The notes under the pieces: model-generated
Told to the model about the DNA's origin: nothing
Seen by the model: only the letters and a program-made list of their open reading frames with translations
Databases searched by the model: none
Assembly (NCBI RefSeq): GCF_001541345.2
Contig: NZ_LMVL02000001.1
Location: forward strand, 992,001-1,056,000
Length of the DNA stretch: 64,000 nt
Direction: 5' to 3'
DNA from: Gillisella vitis
GTDB lineage: Bacteria; Pseudomonadota; Alphaproteobacteria; Rhizobiales; Rhizobiaceae
Program-made: the position numbers and the translations under genes
Shown: positions 28,328-36,547 of the stretch, piece after piece
Layout: each line of letters opens with the position of its first letter
How positions within the stretch are numbered: position 1 is the stretch's first letter

Positions 28328-29526
28328 GCGCGTTTCTGGCGCCGCAAACGGAAGATGAGGCTGCGGCGATCATTGCCGAGAGCGCTGCGAAGGGCCGGAC
28401 GCTTGCAATCAGGGGTGGCGGTACGCGCTCAGGCTTCGGCAATCGCCTGGAGACGGATGCGATACTGTCATCCACCGGGCTCTCCGGGATAATTGCCTAT
28501 AATCCGGCAGAAATGGTGCTGACGGCGAAAGCCGGGACACCGATGGCCGAGATCGAGAGGGCGGTGACTGAGAAAGGCCAGTCGCTGGCCTTTGAGCCAC
28601 CGGATCATCGCGGTTTGATGGGGACGACAGGGGAGCCGACGATTGGCGGCGCCTTCAGCGTCAATGCGTCCGGACCTCGGCGCTTTGTGGCAGGCGCGGC
28701 GCGTGACCATCTGCTGGGTGTCCGTTTCGTCAATGGCAAAGGTGAGGCGATCAAAGCAGGCGGGCGGGTGATGAAGAATGTCACCGGGCTCGACCTGGCG
28801 AAACTTTTGGCCGGTTCGCATGGCACGCTGGGGTTTTTGACGGAAGTGACCTTCAAGGTTCTGCCGCGCCCGCGCCTGACGCAAACCGTTGTGGTGTCAG
28901 GTCTGGACGACGCTGCTGCCGCCCATGCCATGGCCGTCGCGCTTGCCATGCCGGTCGAGGTGACGGGCGCCGCTCATCTCCCGGAACTGGTTCGGCCCCG
29001 CCTGATCGACGGAAAGCTACCGGATGGACCCGCCACGGTATTACGGCTTGAAGGCCTGCCTGCCTCGGTGCGCGAGCGGGCGGAAAAGCTACTGGCGGTG
29101 ATGGAGCGGCTTGGACCCGTCACGCTGCTGGACGAGCCGCAAAGCCTTGTTCTTTGGCAGGAAATTCGTGATGTCCATCCCTTCACGGCCATGTTGGCCA
29201 AACCGGTCTGGAAAGTCTCCGTCGCACCGACAGCAGGCCATCACCTGGTCGCTGGCCTGCGCTTGCATGCGGCTATCGATGCCTTTTACGACTGGCAGGG
29301 CGGCCTGGTCTGGATGCAGATGGAGGCGGACCCGGAGGGCGAGCTTATCCGGCAGGGAATCATGGCACTTTGCGGGGGACATGCCTCTCTTCTGCGGGCC
29401 GATGAGGCAGTCAGACGGGCCTCCTCCTCATTCGATCCGTCGCAACCCGCTGTGGCTGCTTTGATGCAACAGGTTCGGCGTTCTCTCGATCCAAAATTGA
29501 TATTCAATCATAACGGGATTTTCTGA
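28324..29526 (+). CDS. glcE: Glycolate oxidase FAD-binding subunit GlcE
   Basis: Second FAD-binding subunit, 400 residues, starting with GTG at 28324 inside the glcD stop (GTGA overlap). It carries the FAD_binding_4 motif RGGGTRSGFG and GRVMKNVTGLDLAKLLAGSHGTLG, with a shorter C-terminus than GlcD, as in the family. The C-terminus ends LDPKLIFNHNGIF, typical of GlcE. Normally glcF follows directly; here a 55-base gap with a strong hairpin and an unrelated 216-residue gene intervene. Confidence 0.94.
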   Translation: MSAFLAPQTEDEAAAIIAESAAKGRTLAIRGGGTRSGFGNRLETDAILSSTGLSGIIAYNPAEMVLTAKAGTPMAEIERAVTEKGQSLAFEPPDHRGLMGTTGEPTIGGAFSVNASGPRRFVAGAARDHLLGVRFVNGKGEAIKAGGRVMKNVTGLDLAKLLAGSHGTLGFLTEVTFKVLPRPRLTQTVVVSGLDDAAAAHAMAVALAMPVEVTGAAHLPELVRPRLIDGKLPDGPATVLRLEGLPASVRERAEKLLAVMERLGPVTLLDEPQSLVLWQEIRDVHPFTAMLAKPVWKVSVAPTAGHHLVAGLRLHAAIDAFYDWQGGLVWMQMEADPEGELIRQGIMALCGGHASLLRADEAVRRASSSFDPSQPAVAALMQQVRRSLDPKLIFNHNGIF

Positions 29527-29533
29527 AAATTTA

Positions 29534-29574
29534 CCCCCTGATGATACGCGCCTATTGCGACACTCATCAGGGGG
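29534..29574 (+). promoter_or_regulatory. 11-bp hairpin covering the ribosome site of the inserted gene
   Basis: CCCCCTGATGA (29534-29544) pairs perfectly with TCATCAGGGGG (29564-29574) across a 19-base loop. The right arm contains the AGGGGG that serves as ribosome site for the ATG at 29581. The hairpin could end or stabilise the glcDE message and would hide the ribosome site when folded. No U-run follows, so plain rho-independent termination is unlikely. Confidence 0.6.
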
Positions 29575-29580
29575 ATTGAA

Positions 29581-30231
29581 ATGCTGAAAATCGATGATGC
29601 CATTGGTCTGATTATTGAAGGAACGCACGAAGCCAATCGAAAATATCTGCGCATGTCGGGGGGCGCTACCGTTCACGAATATGGGATAGAGCCTTTGATT
29701 TCGGCGACGATTGCCGAAACATTATATAATTCAGGCGCCCAGAGAGGAGAGGAGTGCTTCGTTACTCTGGAAACGACGTGCTGGGAGTTGGTGAAGTGGT
29801 CGCTTGGTGGCGAGGTGGAGGACAGTGTTTACAAGGATAGCGACGGGCAGAGAGCCGACGTCGTTTACTGGAATCGGCATAATTTGCCGGAAGGCGTGGT
29901 TGAGGTAAAACGACATTTTTCCTTTTCAAATTGCGAAGATGATATCCGCAAAATCTCTTTGCTTTTGTCGCGCCTGGATACTCAGGAGGAAGGTACGTTG
30001 AAATGGGGCGCTGTTGCTTCCATGAGAGAAACGACCAATACTTCTACTAAGGACAAGAAAGCTGTGCTGAAAGACTTTCTCAGTAAATGTGAAGAGAAGT
30101 TTCCAGATTTTACGTTCAAAGGACGATGCGAAGAAGTTGAGGTCGAGGCAGATTCCGCTGTTAAGAAGCGACGTCCGGAATTGACCGCATTCCAGGCCTA
30201 TGCAGTGCTCTTCAGGAGAAAGAAGGAATAG
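29581..30231 (+). CDS. Hypothetical protein with possible PD-(D/E)XK nuclease-like core, inserted between glcE and glcF
   Basis: 216 residues, not recognised. A segment GQRADVVYW with Asp93, then EGVVEVKRH with Glu108 and Lys110, fits the D-x14-E-x-K pattern of PD-(D/E)XK nuclease folds; the region before it (LETTCWELVKWSLGGEVED) could be the leading helix. The rest is charged, with Lys/Glu-rich ends. Codon use is more AT-rich than the flanking glc genes. The stop TAG directly abuts the GTG of glcF, and the end of this gene supplies glcF's ribosome site. It is probably a transferred gene that has settled in the operon without breaking it; function unknown. Confidence 0.7.
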   Translation: MLKIDDAIGLIIEGTHEANRKYLRMSGGATVHEYGIEPLISATIAETLYNSGAQRGEECFVTLETTCWELVKWSLGGEVEDSVYKDSDGQRADVVYWNRHNLPEGVVEVKRHFSFSNCEDDIRKISLLLSRLDTQEEGTLKWGAVASMRETTNTSTKDKKAVLKDFLSKCEEKFPDFTFKGRCEEVEVEADSAVKKRRPELTAFQAYAVLFRRKKE

Positions 30232-31545
30232 GTGCAGACCAATTTTTCCATAACCCAACTTGCCGATCCAAAAACCGCTGAAGCCGAGAGCATCCTGCGC
30301 CGCTGCGTGCATTGCGGCTTCTGCACGGCGACCTGTCCCACCTACGTCACGCTTGGCAATGAGTTGGACAGTCCGCGCGGGCGCATCTATCTGATCAAGG
30401 ATATGTTGGAAAACGGGCGGGCGGCGGATGAGGAAATCGTCACGCATATCGACCGATGTCTGTCCTGCCTGGCCTGTACGACGACCTGTCCCTCCGGTGT
30501 CGATTACATGCATCTGGTCGACCATGCCCGCAACCATATCGAAAACACCTATCAAAGGCCGCTTGCCGACCGGTTGCTCCGCAAGCTGCTGGCGACGGTG
30601 CTGCCCTATCCGGGGCGCATGCGGGTGGCGCTGGCCTTTGCCCGGCTCGGACGACCGTTCGCGCCGCTGATGGAGCGCATTGCCGCCTTGAAGCCGATGG
30701 CGGCGATGTTGAGATTGGCACCTCAGGATGTGCCTTATCCATCGCCCATCTCACGCCCGGGTTTGCATTCGGCGCGGGGCAATCGCAAAGGCCGGGTGGC
30801 GCTGCTGACCGGCTGCGCTCAGTCGGTGCTCGACCCCGGTATCAATGACGCGACGGTTGCACTTTTGATTAGGCTGGGTATCGAGGTCGTCGTTCCCAAG
30901 GGGGAGGGGTGTTGCGGGGCGCTGGTGCATCACATGGGGCGTGAGACGGATGCGCTTGCCGCAGCGCGGCGCAATATTGATGCCTGGATGGTCGAGATCG
31001 GGGAGGGTGAGGTAAGCGGTCTGGATGCCATCGTTATCACCACATCCGGCTGTGGCACGACCATCAAGGATTACGGCCATATGCTGCGCCACGACCCGGT
31101 CTATAGCGCCAAGGCAGCACGGGTTTCGGCGCTTGCCAAGGACGTGAGCGAGTACCTCGCCACTCTAGATCTGCCACAGCAGGCGGATAAGGGCGTGACG
31201 GTTGCCTATCATTCCGCCTGTTCGCTGCAACACGGCCAGAAGATAACGGCTCTGCCGAAATTACTGCTGAAAACGGCGGGCTTTACGGTCCGCGATCCGG
31301 CGGAAGGGCATTTATGCTGCGGCTCGGCTGGAACCTATAATATTCTCCAGCCGGAAATTTCGCAGCAATTGAAAGCCCGCAAGCTGCGCAACATCCAGGC
31401 GGTCCATCCGGATGTCATTGCTGCTGGTAATATTGGCTGTATGACCCAGATCGGTTCGGGAACAGACATCCCTGTCGTCCACACTGTCGAATTGCTCAAT
31501 TGGGCGTTTGGCGGAGAAAAACCCCAGAAATTAAAGGATTTATAA
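30232..31545 (+). CDS. glcF: Glycolate oxidase iron-sulfur subunit GlcF
   Basis: Electron-transfer subunit of GlcDEF, 437 residues. Two [4Fe-4S] ferredoxin motifs are present: CVHCGFCTATCP (about 24-35) and CLSCLACTTTCP (about 77-88). Two CCG-type domains follow (GEGCCGALVHH and HLCCGSAGTY, with HSACSLQHGQK). The start is GTG at 30232, immediately after the TAG of the inserted gene; the AGGAGAAAGAAGG inside that gene's end is its ribosome site. Function should be retained. Confidence 0.95.
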   Translation: MQTNFSITQLADPKTAEAESILRRCVHCGFCTATCPTYVTLGNELDSPRGRIYLIKDMLENGRAADEEIVTHIDRCLSCLACTTTCPSGVDYMHLVDHARNHIENTYQRPLADRLLRKLLATVLPYPGRMRVALAFARLGRPFAPLMERIAALKPMAAMLRLAPQDVPYPSPISRPGLHSARGNRKGRVALLTGCAQSVLDPGINDATVALLIRLGIEVVVPKGEGCCGALVHHMGRETDALAAARRNIDAWMVEIGEGEVSGLDAIVITTSGCGTTIKDYGHMLRHDPVYSAKAARVSALAKDVSEYLATLDLPQQADKGVTVAYHSACSLQHGQKITALPKLLLKTAGFTVRDPAEGHLCCGSAGTYNILQPEISQQLKARKLRNIQAVHPDVIAAGNIGCMTQIGSGTDIPVVHTVELLNWAFGGEKPQKLKDL

Positions 31546-31609
31546 TCGCAGTATGCAAGGATCGGTCTTTTAGCAACCCTGTTGCTGGGTCCTGTCTGGA
31601 GGGCGGGCG

Positions 31610-32095
31610 ATGATAAACCGATTTGTATTGATCCTGAATGAAGCCGTGGTGGTTTTGGCGTGCCTGACACCAGGGGCTGAGGCCATGGATCGTTATTATT
31701 GTGCGGTGGATGATGGCCAACTGAAATTGTCGATAGAGGCCGCTTTCAAGGAAGAGCCAGGCTGGCCGCTGGGAAATCTTCGCGGTGTCATGGTGTTTAA
31801 GCCGGGGCAGAGCGTGTCGGGCGAGGACAGGACAGTAACCGGCGCGGTTCGGCTTGCTATGGCTGACATGGTCCAATCCAGGCGTGACGATCGGAGCTTT
31901 CAGCTCCGCACCTCCTCCACCTCGGGCGAGGGTGGGGAAAGCATGAGTGTCGACATAGTGTTGAATGCCAGCATGCAGGGAGAGGATATCAACCGTTTTG
32001 CCGGCAGCTATGCCGTGACGGTGCGCCCGCAAGGCAACACCAATCCCGCTGCCGCAGTGGAGCGGGATGGTGCGTTGAATTGCAAGCGTTTCTGA
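31610..32095 (+). CDS. Secreted hypothetical protein
   Basis: 161 residues, not recognised. The N-terminus (MINRFVLILNEAVVVLACL ending GAEA at about 25) looks like a Sec signal, so the mature part is probably periplasmic. The mature region, beginning MDRYYCAVDDGQLKLSIEA, is predicted beta-rich with a cysteine near each end (YYC and NCKRF), which could pair. It follows glcF by 64 bases on the same strand and could be in the same transcript, but no functional link is apparent. Confidence 0.6.
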   Translation: MINRFVLILNEAVVVLACLTPGAEAMDRYYCAVDDGQLKLSIEAAFKEEPGWPLGNLRGVMVFKPGQSVSGEDRTVTGAVRLAMADMVQSRRDDRSFQLRTSSTSGEGGESMSVDIVLNASMQGEDINRFAGSYAVTVRPQGNTNPAAAVERDGALNCKRF

Positions 32096-32121
32096 TCAGG
32101 TCGCCTCGATAAAGATCAGCC

Positions 32122-32832
32122 TCACACAGGGCGCGCAGGAATATTCAGGCCCTTTTGGCTGGCGGGACGGGCTTCGCCGCGAGCGGCCCAATCCATGACG
32201 GCGGGATAATTGGAGAGACCAATGACGTCGGCGGCCTCATAGCCAGCGGTAATGCAGCGCACCCACGGCCAGGTGGCGATATCGGCAATGCTGTACTCGT
32301 CACCGGCAAGCCAGGGACGGTGCGCAAGTTCTGCTTCGAGCACGGACAGCAAGCGGCGGGTTTCGTCACGATAACGCTCCATCGGGTAGGAATTGTTGGC
32401 GACCTTATCGGCGGCATATTTGTAGAAATGGCCGAATTGGCCAAACATCGGTCCGACACCGCCCATCTGGAAGAACAGCCATTGCAGCACACTATAGCGG
32501 CTGGAGCCGTCCTTTGGCAAAAGCCGTCCGGTCTTTTCGGCCAGATAGACAAGAATCGCGCCCGACTCAAACACACCAACTGGTTTTCCGTCCGGCCCGT
32601 GCGGGTCGAGGATAGCCGGGATGCGGCCATTCGGATTGAGCGAGACAAATTCGGCAGATTTCTGCGAATTGTCGGAGAACGTCACCAGATGCGCCTCATA
32701 GGGCAGGTCCAGTTCTTCCAGCGCAATCGATACCTTCACGCCATTCGGCGTCGGCAGCGAATAGAGCTGAATGATTTCTGGATTCTGTGCAGGCCAGCGC
32801 TGCGTGATCGGGAAGGAAGAAAGATCGGTCAT
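32122..32832 (-). CDS. Glutathione S-transferase family protein (YghU/YfcG-like)
   Basis: 236 residues. The N-terminal thioredoxin-like domain carries LYSLPTPNGVKVSIALEELDLPYEAHLV and NPNGRIPAILDP, diagnostic of the nu-class disulfide-bond reductases YfcG/YghU that use glutathione and have a Thr/Asn-rich active site instead of Cys. The C-terminal helical domain follows (FFQMGGVGPMFGQFGHF, DEYSIADIATWPWV). The ATG at 32832 follows CAGGATC; a longer frame to 32877 lacks support. Divergent from DoxX. Confidence 0.88.
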   Translation of the reverse strand: MTDLSSFPITQRWPAQNPEIIQLYSLPTPNGVKVSIALEELDLPYEAHLVTFSDNSQKSAEFVSLNPNGRIPAILDPHGPDGKPVGVFESGAILVYLAEKTGRLLPKDGSSRYSVLQWLFFQMGGVGPMFGQFGHFYKYAADKVANNSYPMERYRDETRRLLSVLEAELAHRPWLAGDEYSIADIATWPWVRCITAGYEAADVIGLSNYPAVMDWAARGEARPASQKGLNIPARPV

Positions 32833-33030
32833 GACAAGATCCTGATTAAGGCCAAGGAACCGGACGCGCTCACGCATCCCTCCCTTGCTGATCGAGAAAG
32901 CCTACTGTTCTCAAATTGTGAACGATACGTCAATTATTGTCCACCTATCTGAAACAGTAGAGATGTGGGAAAACGGCTTCACAGTTTTCTAACCAATTTG
33001 CGTGTCGCAGTCATCACACTGGAGCCTTCC

Positions 33031-33477
33031 ATGTCAAATACCAATAACGCGATCCTTCTGCTCGCCAGAATTCTTCTCTCCTTCATCTTCATCCTGTCCG
33101 GCTTCGGCAAGCTGACCGATCCGGCTTCCACGGCCGGTATGATCACGGGCGCCGGCCTGCCTGCTGCAACAGCTCTGGCCTATCTGGCCGGTGCGTTTGA
33201 GTTGATCACCGGTCTTTCTGTCCTCGTTGGCTTCCAGACGAAGATCGTTGGCTGGGCCTTGGCGCTGTTTTGCATCTTCACCGGCGCTGTTTTCCATAGC
33301 GGCACGGTTGCCGTTCCCGGCTGGCCGGATGCAGCACTCGGCTGGATCAACACGCTGAACGGTATCATGATGATGAAGAACTTCACCCTCGCTGGCGCTT
33401 ATATCCTACTGGCAACGGTTGGAGCAGGCGCCTACTCGCTCGACGCTCGTCGCGGTGGTAAGCTGGCACTTGCCTGA
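33031..33477 (+). CDS. DoxX family membrane protein
   Basis: 148 residues with four membrane segments typical of DoxX/SURF4-like proteins: LLLARILLSFIFILSGFGKL, LAYLAGAFELITGLSVLVGF, IVGWALALFCIFTGAVF and FTLAGAYILLATVGAGAY. The RILL-x4-F-x4-GxxKL start is the family hallmark. Related proteins act in redox or oxidative-stress membrane complexes. The ATG at 33031 follows GGAG. Divergent from the GST gene, and followed by a strong terminator at 33551. Confidence 0.88.
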   Translation: MSNTNNAILLLARILLSFIFILSGFGKLTDPASTAGMITGAGLPAATALAYLAGAFELITGLSVLVGFQTKIVGWALALFCIFTGAVFHSGTVAVPGWPDAALGWINTLNGIMMMKNFTLAGAYILLATVGAGAYSLDARRGGKLALA

Positions 33478-33550
33478 TATGCAGGGGGCTATTCAATATA
33501 GCCGATAAAATTTCCTGTATCGACCGGCTCTTTAAAGCCGGGATAAATAC

Positions 33551-33583
33551 AAAGGCCCGCCGGAGCGATCCGACGGGCTTTTT
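33551..33583 (+). terminator. Rho-independent terminator of the DoxX gene
   Basis: The GGCCCGCCGGA arm pairs with TCCGACGGGCTT (one C-A mismatch) around GCGA, followed by TTTTTGC. It lies 74 bases after the stop; a smaller hairpin (CCGGCT/AGCCGG, 33523-33540) precedes it. Confidence 0.85.
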
Positions 33584-33677
33584 GCTTTGAACGGCATGCT
33601 GTCGTGGATCACGGACATCGGCTGGTCATTTGTCAGGGAAAGGAACCCCCGTTTTTCCTGACAAACTCTAAACAGCC

Positions 33678-33806
33678 TTAGCCGCCGTGCGGGCCGGAGC
33701 AAACCTTGGTGAACGGATTGCAGACTCCTGCGTTGGCTAGGGTGAGTGTTTCACCAGTGCCCAAGAACAGCGAGATAATAAGAAGTGCTTTCATGTGGTA
33801 TTTCAT
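33678..33806 (-). CDS. Small secreted two-cysteine peptide
   Basis: A 42-codon gene on the minus strand with a strong GGGGGT ribosome site. ATGs at 33809 and 33806 are adjacent; the second has better spacing. The product begins MKYHMKALLIISLFLG, a clear signal peptide that would be cut after LANA, releasing a 16-residue peptide GVCNPFTKVCSGPHGG with two cysteines spaced C-x6-C and a Gly-rich tail. No family was recognised. It stands alone between the DoxX terminator and a very AT-rich island. Role could be signal, antimicrobial or structural; none is shown. Confidence 0.6.
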   Translation of the reverse strand: MKYHMKALLIISLFLGTGETLTLANAGVCNPFTKVCSGPHGG

Positions 33807-33829
33807 CATTACCCCCAGATATGATTGAA

Positions 33830-34140
33830 ATAATAAGCACGGAGACAATATAAAAATATTTTTTTATAGCGCATCCGTGCCGGTCAGTTAGGTGCTTATT
33901 TTGCGATAAGTCAATTATTTTTTATGAGCATAAAATCATTAAATGATATTTTCTATATAAATTGATATCAAAAATGTCGTAAAAATGATATTTTAAATCA
34001 ATTTAAGAGCTGACATGCGCCATAAAAAAATTTTAAATAAAAATAATAATAAATCATAAAAAAATAAATAGTTACCAAAAATACATTGCCTATTCACCTT
34101 TGATTTCGAAAAAAGACTTATATAGAAATTTCTATTTATT
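33830..34140. other. Extremely AT-rich intergenic island
   Basis: No gene is seen. By hand count 33901-34140 has about 46 G or C in 240 bases (roughly 19%), against about 55-60% in neighbouring genes, with A/T runs at 34021-34080 falling under 10% GC. It could be a nucleoid-protein binding silencer, the promoter of the small peptide gene, or foreign DNA. Confidence 0.6.
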
Positions 34141-34160
34141 GAGATGGACTGGTTCCAAAG

Positions 34161-34196
34161 TAAAAGCCCAGCGTCTATTCAGACCCTGGGCTTTTA
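34161..34196 (-). terminator. Terminator of hisZ-hisG
   Basis: A perfect 11-bp stem (TAAAAGCCCAG with CTGGGCTTTTA) and a 14-base loop. A/T ends on both arms make it usable in both directions; on the minus strand it follows the hisG stop by about 60 bases. Confidence 0.75.
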
Positions 34197-34258
34197 CGTC
34201 ATTATTGAATTTGGGAAGTGTGGGAAGCGGTCTGCTATATTATGTCTGCCCTGATAAT

Positions 34259-34951
34259 TCAGAGTGCGCTTCTGACCGCGTCGATAATTCTGGCGATCTG
34301 GGCATTGCCTTCATGCTCAGGCTTGCGGGCGCGGACCAGGCAGGCCTGCGAACGCAGGATGACACCATCACCTAGCACCTTCAAGTGATTGGCCTTCAGC
34401 GTTGAGCCGGTAGATGTGATGTCGACGATAATGTCGGCCTGGCCAGCAGCGGGCGCACCTTCGGTGGCGCCGAGGCTTTCGACGATCCGATAGAGCTGGA
34501 TGCCGTGCTGACGGGAGAAGAACTGCTGGGTCAGACGCCAGTATTTGGTGGCGATCGCCAGCCTTCGGCCATGGCGGGCGCGAAATTCCTGCGCCACATC
34601 CCCCAGATCGGCCATGCTGTCCACATCCAGCCAGATATCCGGCACGGCGACCACGACATCGGCATGACCAAAGCCGAGCCGTGCGGCAATCTCCACCCGC
34701 TTGTCGGCTTCCGCAAGGCCTTCCCGGATCAGGTCCTCGCCGGTGACGCCGAAGTCGACTGTGCCATTGCCGATTTCGCGGGAAATTTCCGAGGCGGAGA
34801 GATAGGCAATCTCGATATCCTCGCCTTCGACCCGACCGCGATAGGAGCGGTCATTGCCGACAGCGGTAATGGTCAGCCCGGCACGGGCAAAAATCGCCGA
34901 GGCATCTTCTTTCATCCGGCCCTTGGAGGGCAATCCGATGGTAATGGTCAT
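34259..34951 (-). CDS. hisG: ATP phosphoribosyltransferase catalytic subunit (short form)
   Basis: First step of histidine synthesis, joining ATP and PRPP. At 230 residues it is the short HisG without the regulatory ACT-like domain and must work with HisZ. The PRPP site [18 protein letters not shown] and the N-terminal [12 protein letters not shown] and VTGEDLIRE motifs are visible. The ATG overlaps the hisZ stop (TGATG), so the two subunits are translationally coupled. Confidence 0.95.
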   Translation of the reverse strand: MTITIGLPSKGRMKEDASAIFARAGLTITAVGNDRSYRGRVEGEDIEIAYLSASEISREIGNGTVDFGVTGEDLIREGLAEADKRVEIAARLGFGHADVVVAVPDIWLDVDSMADLGDVAQEFRARHGRRLAIATKYWRLTQQFFSRQHGIQLYRIVESLGATEGAPAAGQADIIVDITSTGSTLKANHLKVLGDGVILRSQACLVRARKPEHEGNAQIARIIDAVRSAL

Positions 34952-36069
34952 CAGCGCGCCCTCGCCAGTTCGATGCGGTCCAGCCAGAGGGAGAAGCCGA
35001 CGGCAGGAATGGTGTCTTTTGCCCCGAGAAGCGTCAACAGGCGGTCGAACCGCCCGCCACCGGCGAGAACGGCGGGTTCGCCTGTTAGGGCCACTTCAAA
35101 CACCAGACCGGTATAATAATCCAGTGGTCGGCCAAAGGCGGCGCGATAGGTGATCCGGGTGAGATCGACACCAAGGTTGGCCAATGCGGCGATCCGCGCT
35201 TCAAACCCGGCCAGCGCTGCACCCAGCGACAGGCCCGCCGCATCGGCAAAGCCTGTCAAGGCTGCGGCGGCTTCGCTCAGCGGCAATTCCAGCGATAGAA
35301 ACTCGCGCAGCAGTAACAGGGCCGCGCCATCCAGCCGGGTTTCGGCCAGCGCCAGCTTTTCCTTCAGCCTCGCGGCAATTTCGCGGGGGCTGCGGCTGGC
35401 ATTGGTGGAATAGCCGGTGTCTTCCATGGTCCGGTCGAGATGGGCGATCAGCCCGGCTTCGTCGCCTGAGGATAACAGCGCTTCCACAGCCGGATCGAGA
35501 CCATGCGCCGTTTGTGGGCTGGCCAGGGTTTTTAACAATTGATCGAGATGAGTACTGTCACCGAACGCCTGGATTAGCCGTCTTTGCCAGCCTGAGGGCA
35601 GGCCAAGGGTTTTGACCACGGCCTCAAACACCGCCTGATCGCCGAGCGTGACGGTCAGCGGACGTCCGGGCAGCAGCTTGTGCAGAATGCCGATGGCATC
35701 ATTAATGGCGCGGGCATCGGCGCGGGCCGTGGCGGGCTCGCCCAGATCTTCGATGCCGGCCTGATAGAATTCATTGCCGCCTTCGCGACGCTGGCGAAAC
35801 ACTTCGCCCAGATAAGCGTAGCGTTTCGGCGTGCCGGTAGCGTTTTCAATATGGCTGAGACAGACGGGAATGGTAAATTCCGGTCGCAGACACAGGCTTT
35901 CGCCGGTCTCGCTTTCGGTGAGGAAAATTCGGCGGCGCAGATCCTCGCCCGCCATATCCAGAAACGGCTCGGCGGGCTGGATAACCGGGGTATCGACCCT
36001 CGCCGCGCCACGCGCGGCAAAGTCATCAAGAAGAGCGCCGGCGAAATCCGGCATATTGATCAGAGGCAT
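34951..36069 (-). CDS. hisZ: ATP phosphoribosyltransferase regulatory subunit
   Basis: 372-residue paralogue of the histidyl-tRNA synthetase catalytic core that activates short HisG and confers histidine feedback. Class II-like motifs are visible ([39 protein letters not shown]), and the C-terminal part has [12 protein letters not shown] and [11 protein letters not shown]. It lacks the anticodon-binding domain present in HisS at 38.4-40.0 kb. hisS is nearby, which is common in alphaproteobacteria. Confidence 0.94.
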   Translation of the reverse strand: MPLINMPDFAGALLDDFAARGAARVDTPVIQPAEPFLDMAGEDLRRRIFLTESETGESLCLRPEFTIPVCLSHIENATGTPKRYAYLGEVFRQRREGGNEFYQAGIEDLGEPATARADARAINDAIGILHKLLPGRPLTVTLGDQAVFEAVVKTLGLPSGWQRRLIQAFGDSTHLDQLLKTLASPQTAHGLDPAVEALLSSGDEAGLIAHLDRTMEDTGYSTNASRSPREIAARLKEKLALAETRLDGAALLLLREFLSLELPLSEAAAALTGFADAAGLSLGAALAGFEARIAALANLGVDLTRITYRAAFGRPLDYYTGLVFEVALTGEPAVLAGGGRFDRLLTLLGAKDTIPAVGFSLWLDRIELARAR

Positions 36070-36133
36070 TGATTATCCCGGTCAGTTACGCATGCATTCG
36101 GGATAATCCGAACACCACCCTTTGACTGTTATG

Positions 36134-36241
36134 TCAATGATGGGTCTGGCTATGCTGCCATTTTTTATAGGCCAACAGGCCCCCGGCCAAAACCAGCAGG
36201 CCAAGCGGCATTACAGTGTAGATCTGCTCAAAACTTGTCAC
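36134..36241 (-). CDS. 35-residue single-span membrane protein
   Basis: Starts with GTG at 36241, overlapping the TGA of the upstream 80-residue gene (GTGA overlap), a coupling that argues for a real gene. The product MTSFEQIYTVMPLGLLV-LAGGLLAYKKWQHSQTHH has one membrane segment and a basic, His-rich end. An internal ATG 10 codons in is an alternative start. Function unknown. Confidence 0.55.
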   Translation of the reverse strand: MTSFEQIYTVMPLGLLVLAGGLLAYKKWQHSQTHH

Positions 36242-36480
36242 TGTTTCATCTCCAGAATAGAGAACCTCGCCAATATATGTAGCACGATTGCTAGAAAAAT
36301 CCAGAAGACGAAGCCGAGTAACGGTAATTTATGATCACCATTGGGCGAAAGACTGCTGGCGGCAATCGGCGCGGCCACACCGACGGTAAGGCAAACGGTG
36401 GACAGCCGGTCGAACCACGAGGCTTCGAGCTTTTTCATTTCGTTCCACTGGGTCACCGGAATGGGGGCGCTGTCTTGCAA
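36238..36480 (-). CDS. Small two-span membrane protein
   Basis: 80 residues starting at TTG 36480 behind GGAGA, or 66 residues from the ATG at 36438. Two hydrophobic segments (LSTVCLTVGVAAPIAASSL and LGFVFWIFLAIVLHILARF) are separated by a short NGDHK loop. No family was recognised. Coupled by a four-base overlap to the 35-residue gene, suggesting the two small membrane proteins work together. Confidence 0.6.
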   Translation of the reverse strand: MQDSAPIPVTQWNEMKKLEASWFDRLSTVCLTVGVAAPIAASSLSPNGDHKLPLLGFVFWIFLAIVLHILARFSILEMKQ

Positions 36481-36547
36481 AGCTGTCTCCGTGGTTGCGA
36501 TTCCAGTCTATCTTAGCTTGAACGGACCGTCACCCTCTTGCCTATCG

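Noticed and set aside
34100..34375. A 91-residue plus-strand frame overlapping the end of hisG
   Set aside because: It crosses the terminator hairpin and the hisG coding region without support.
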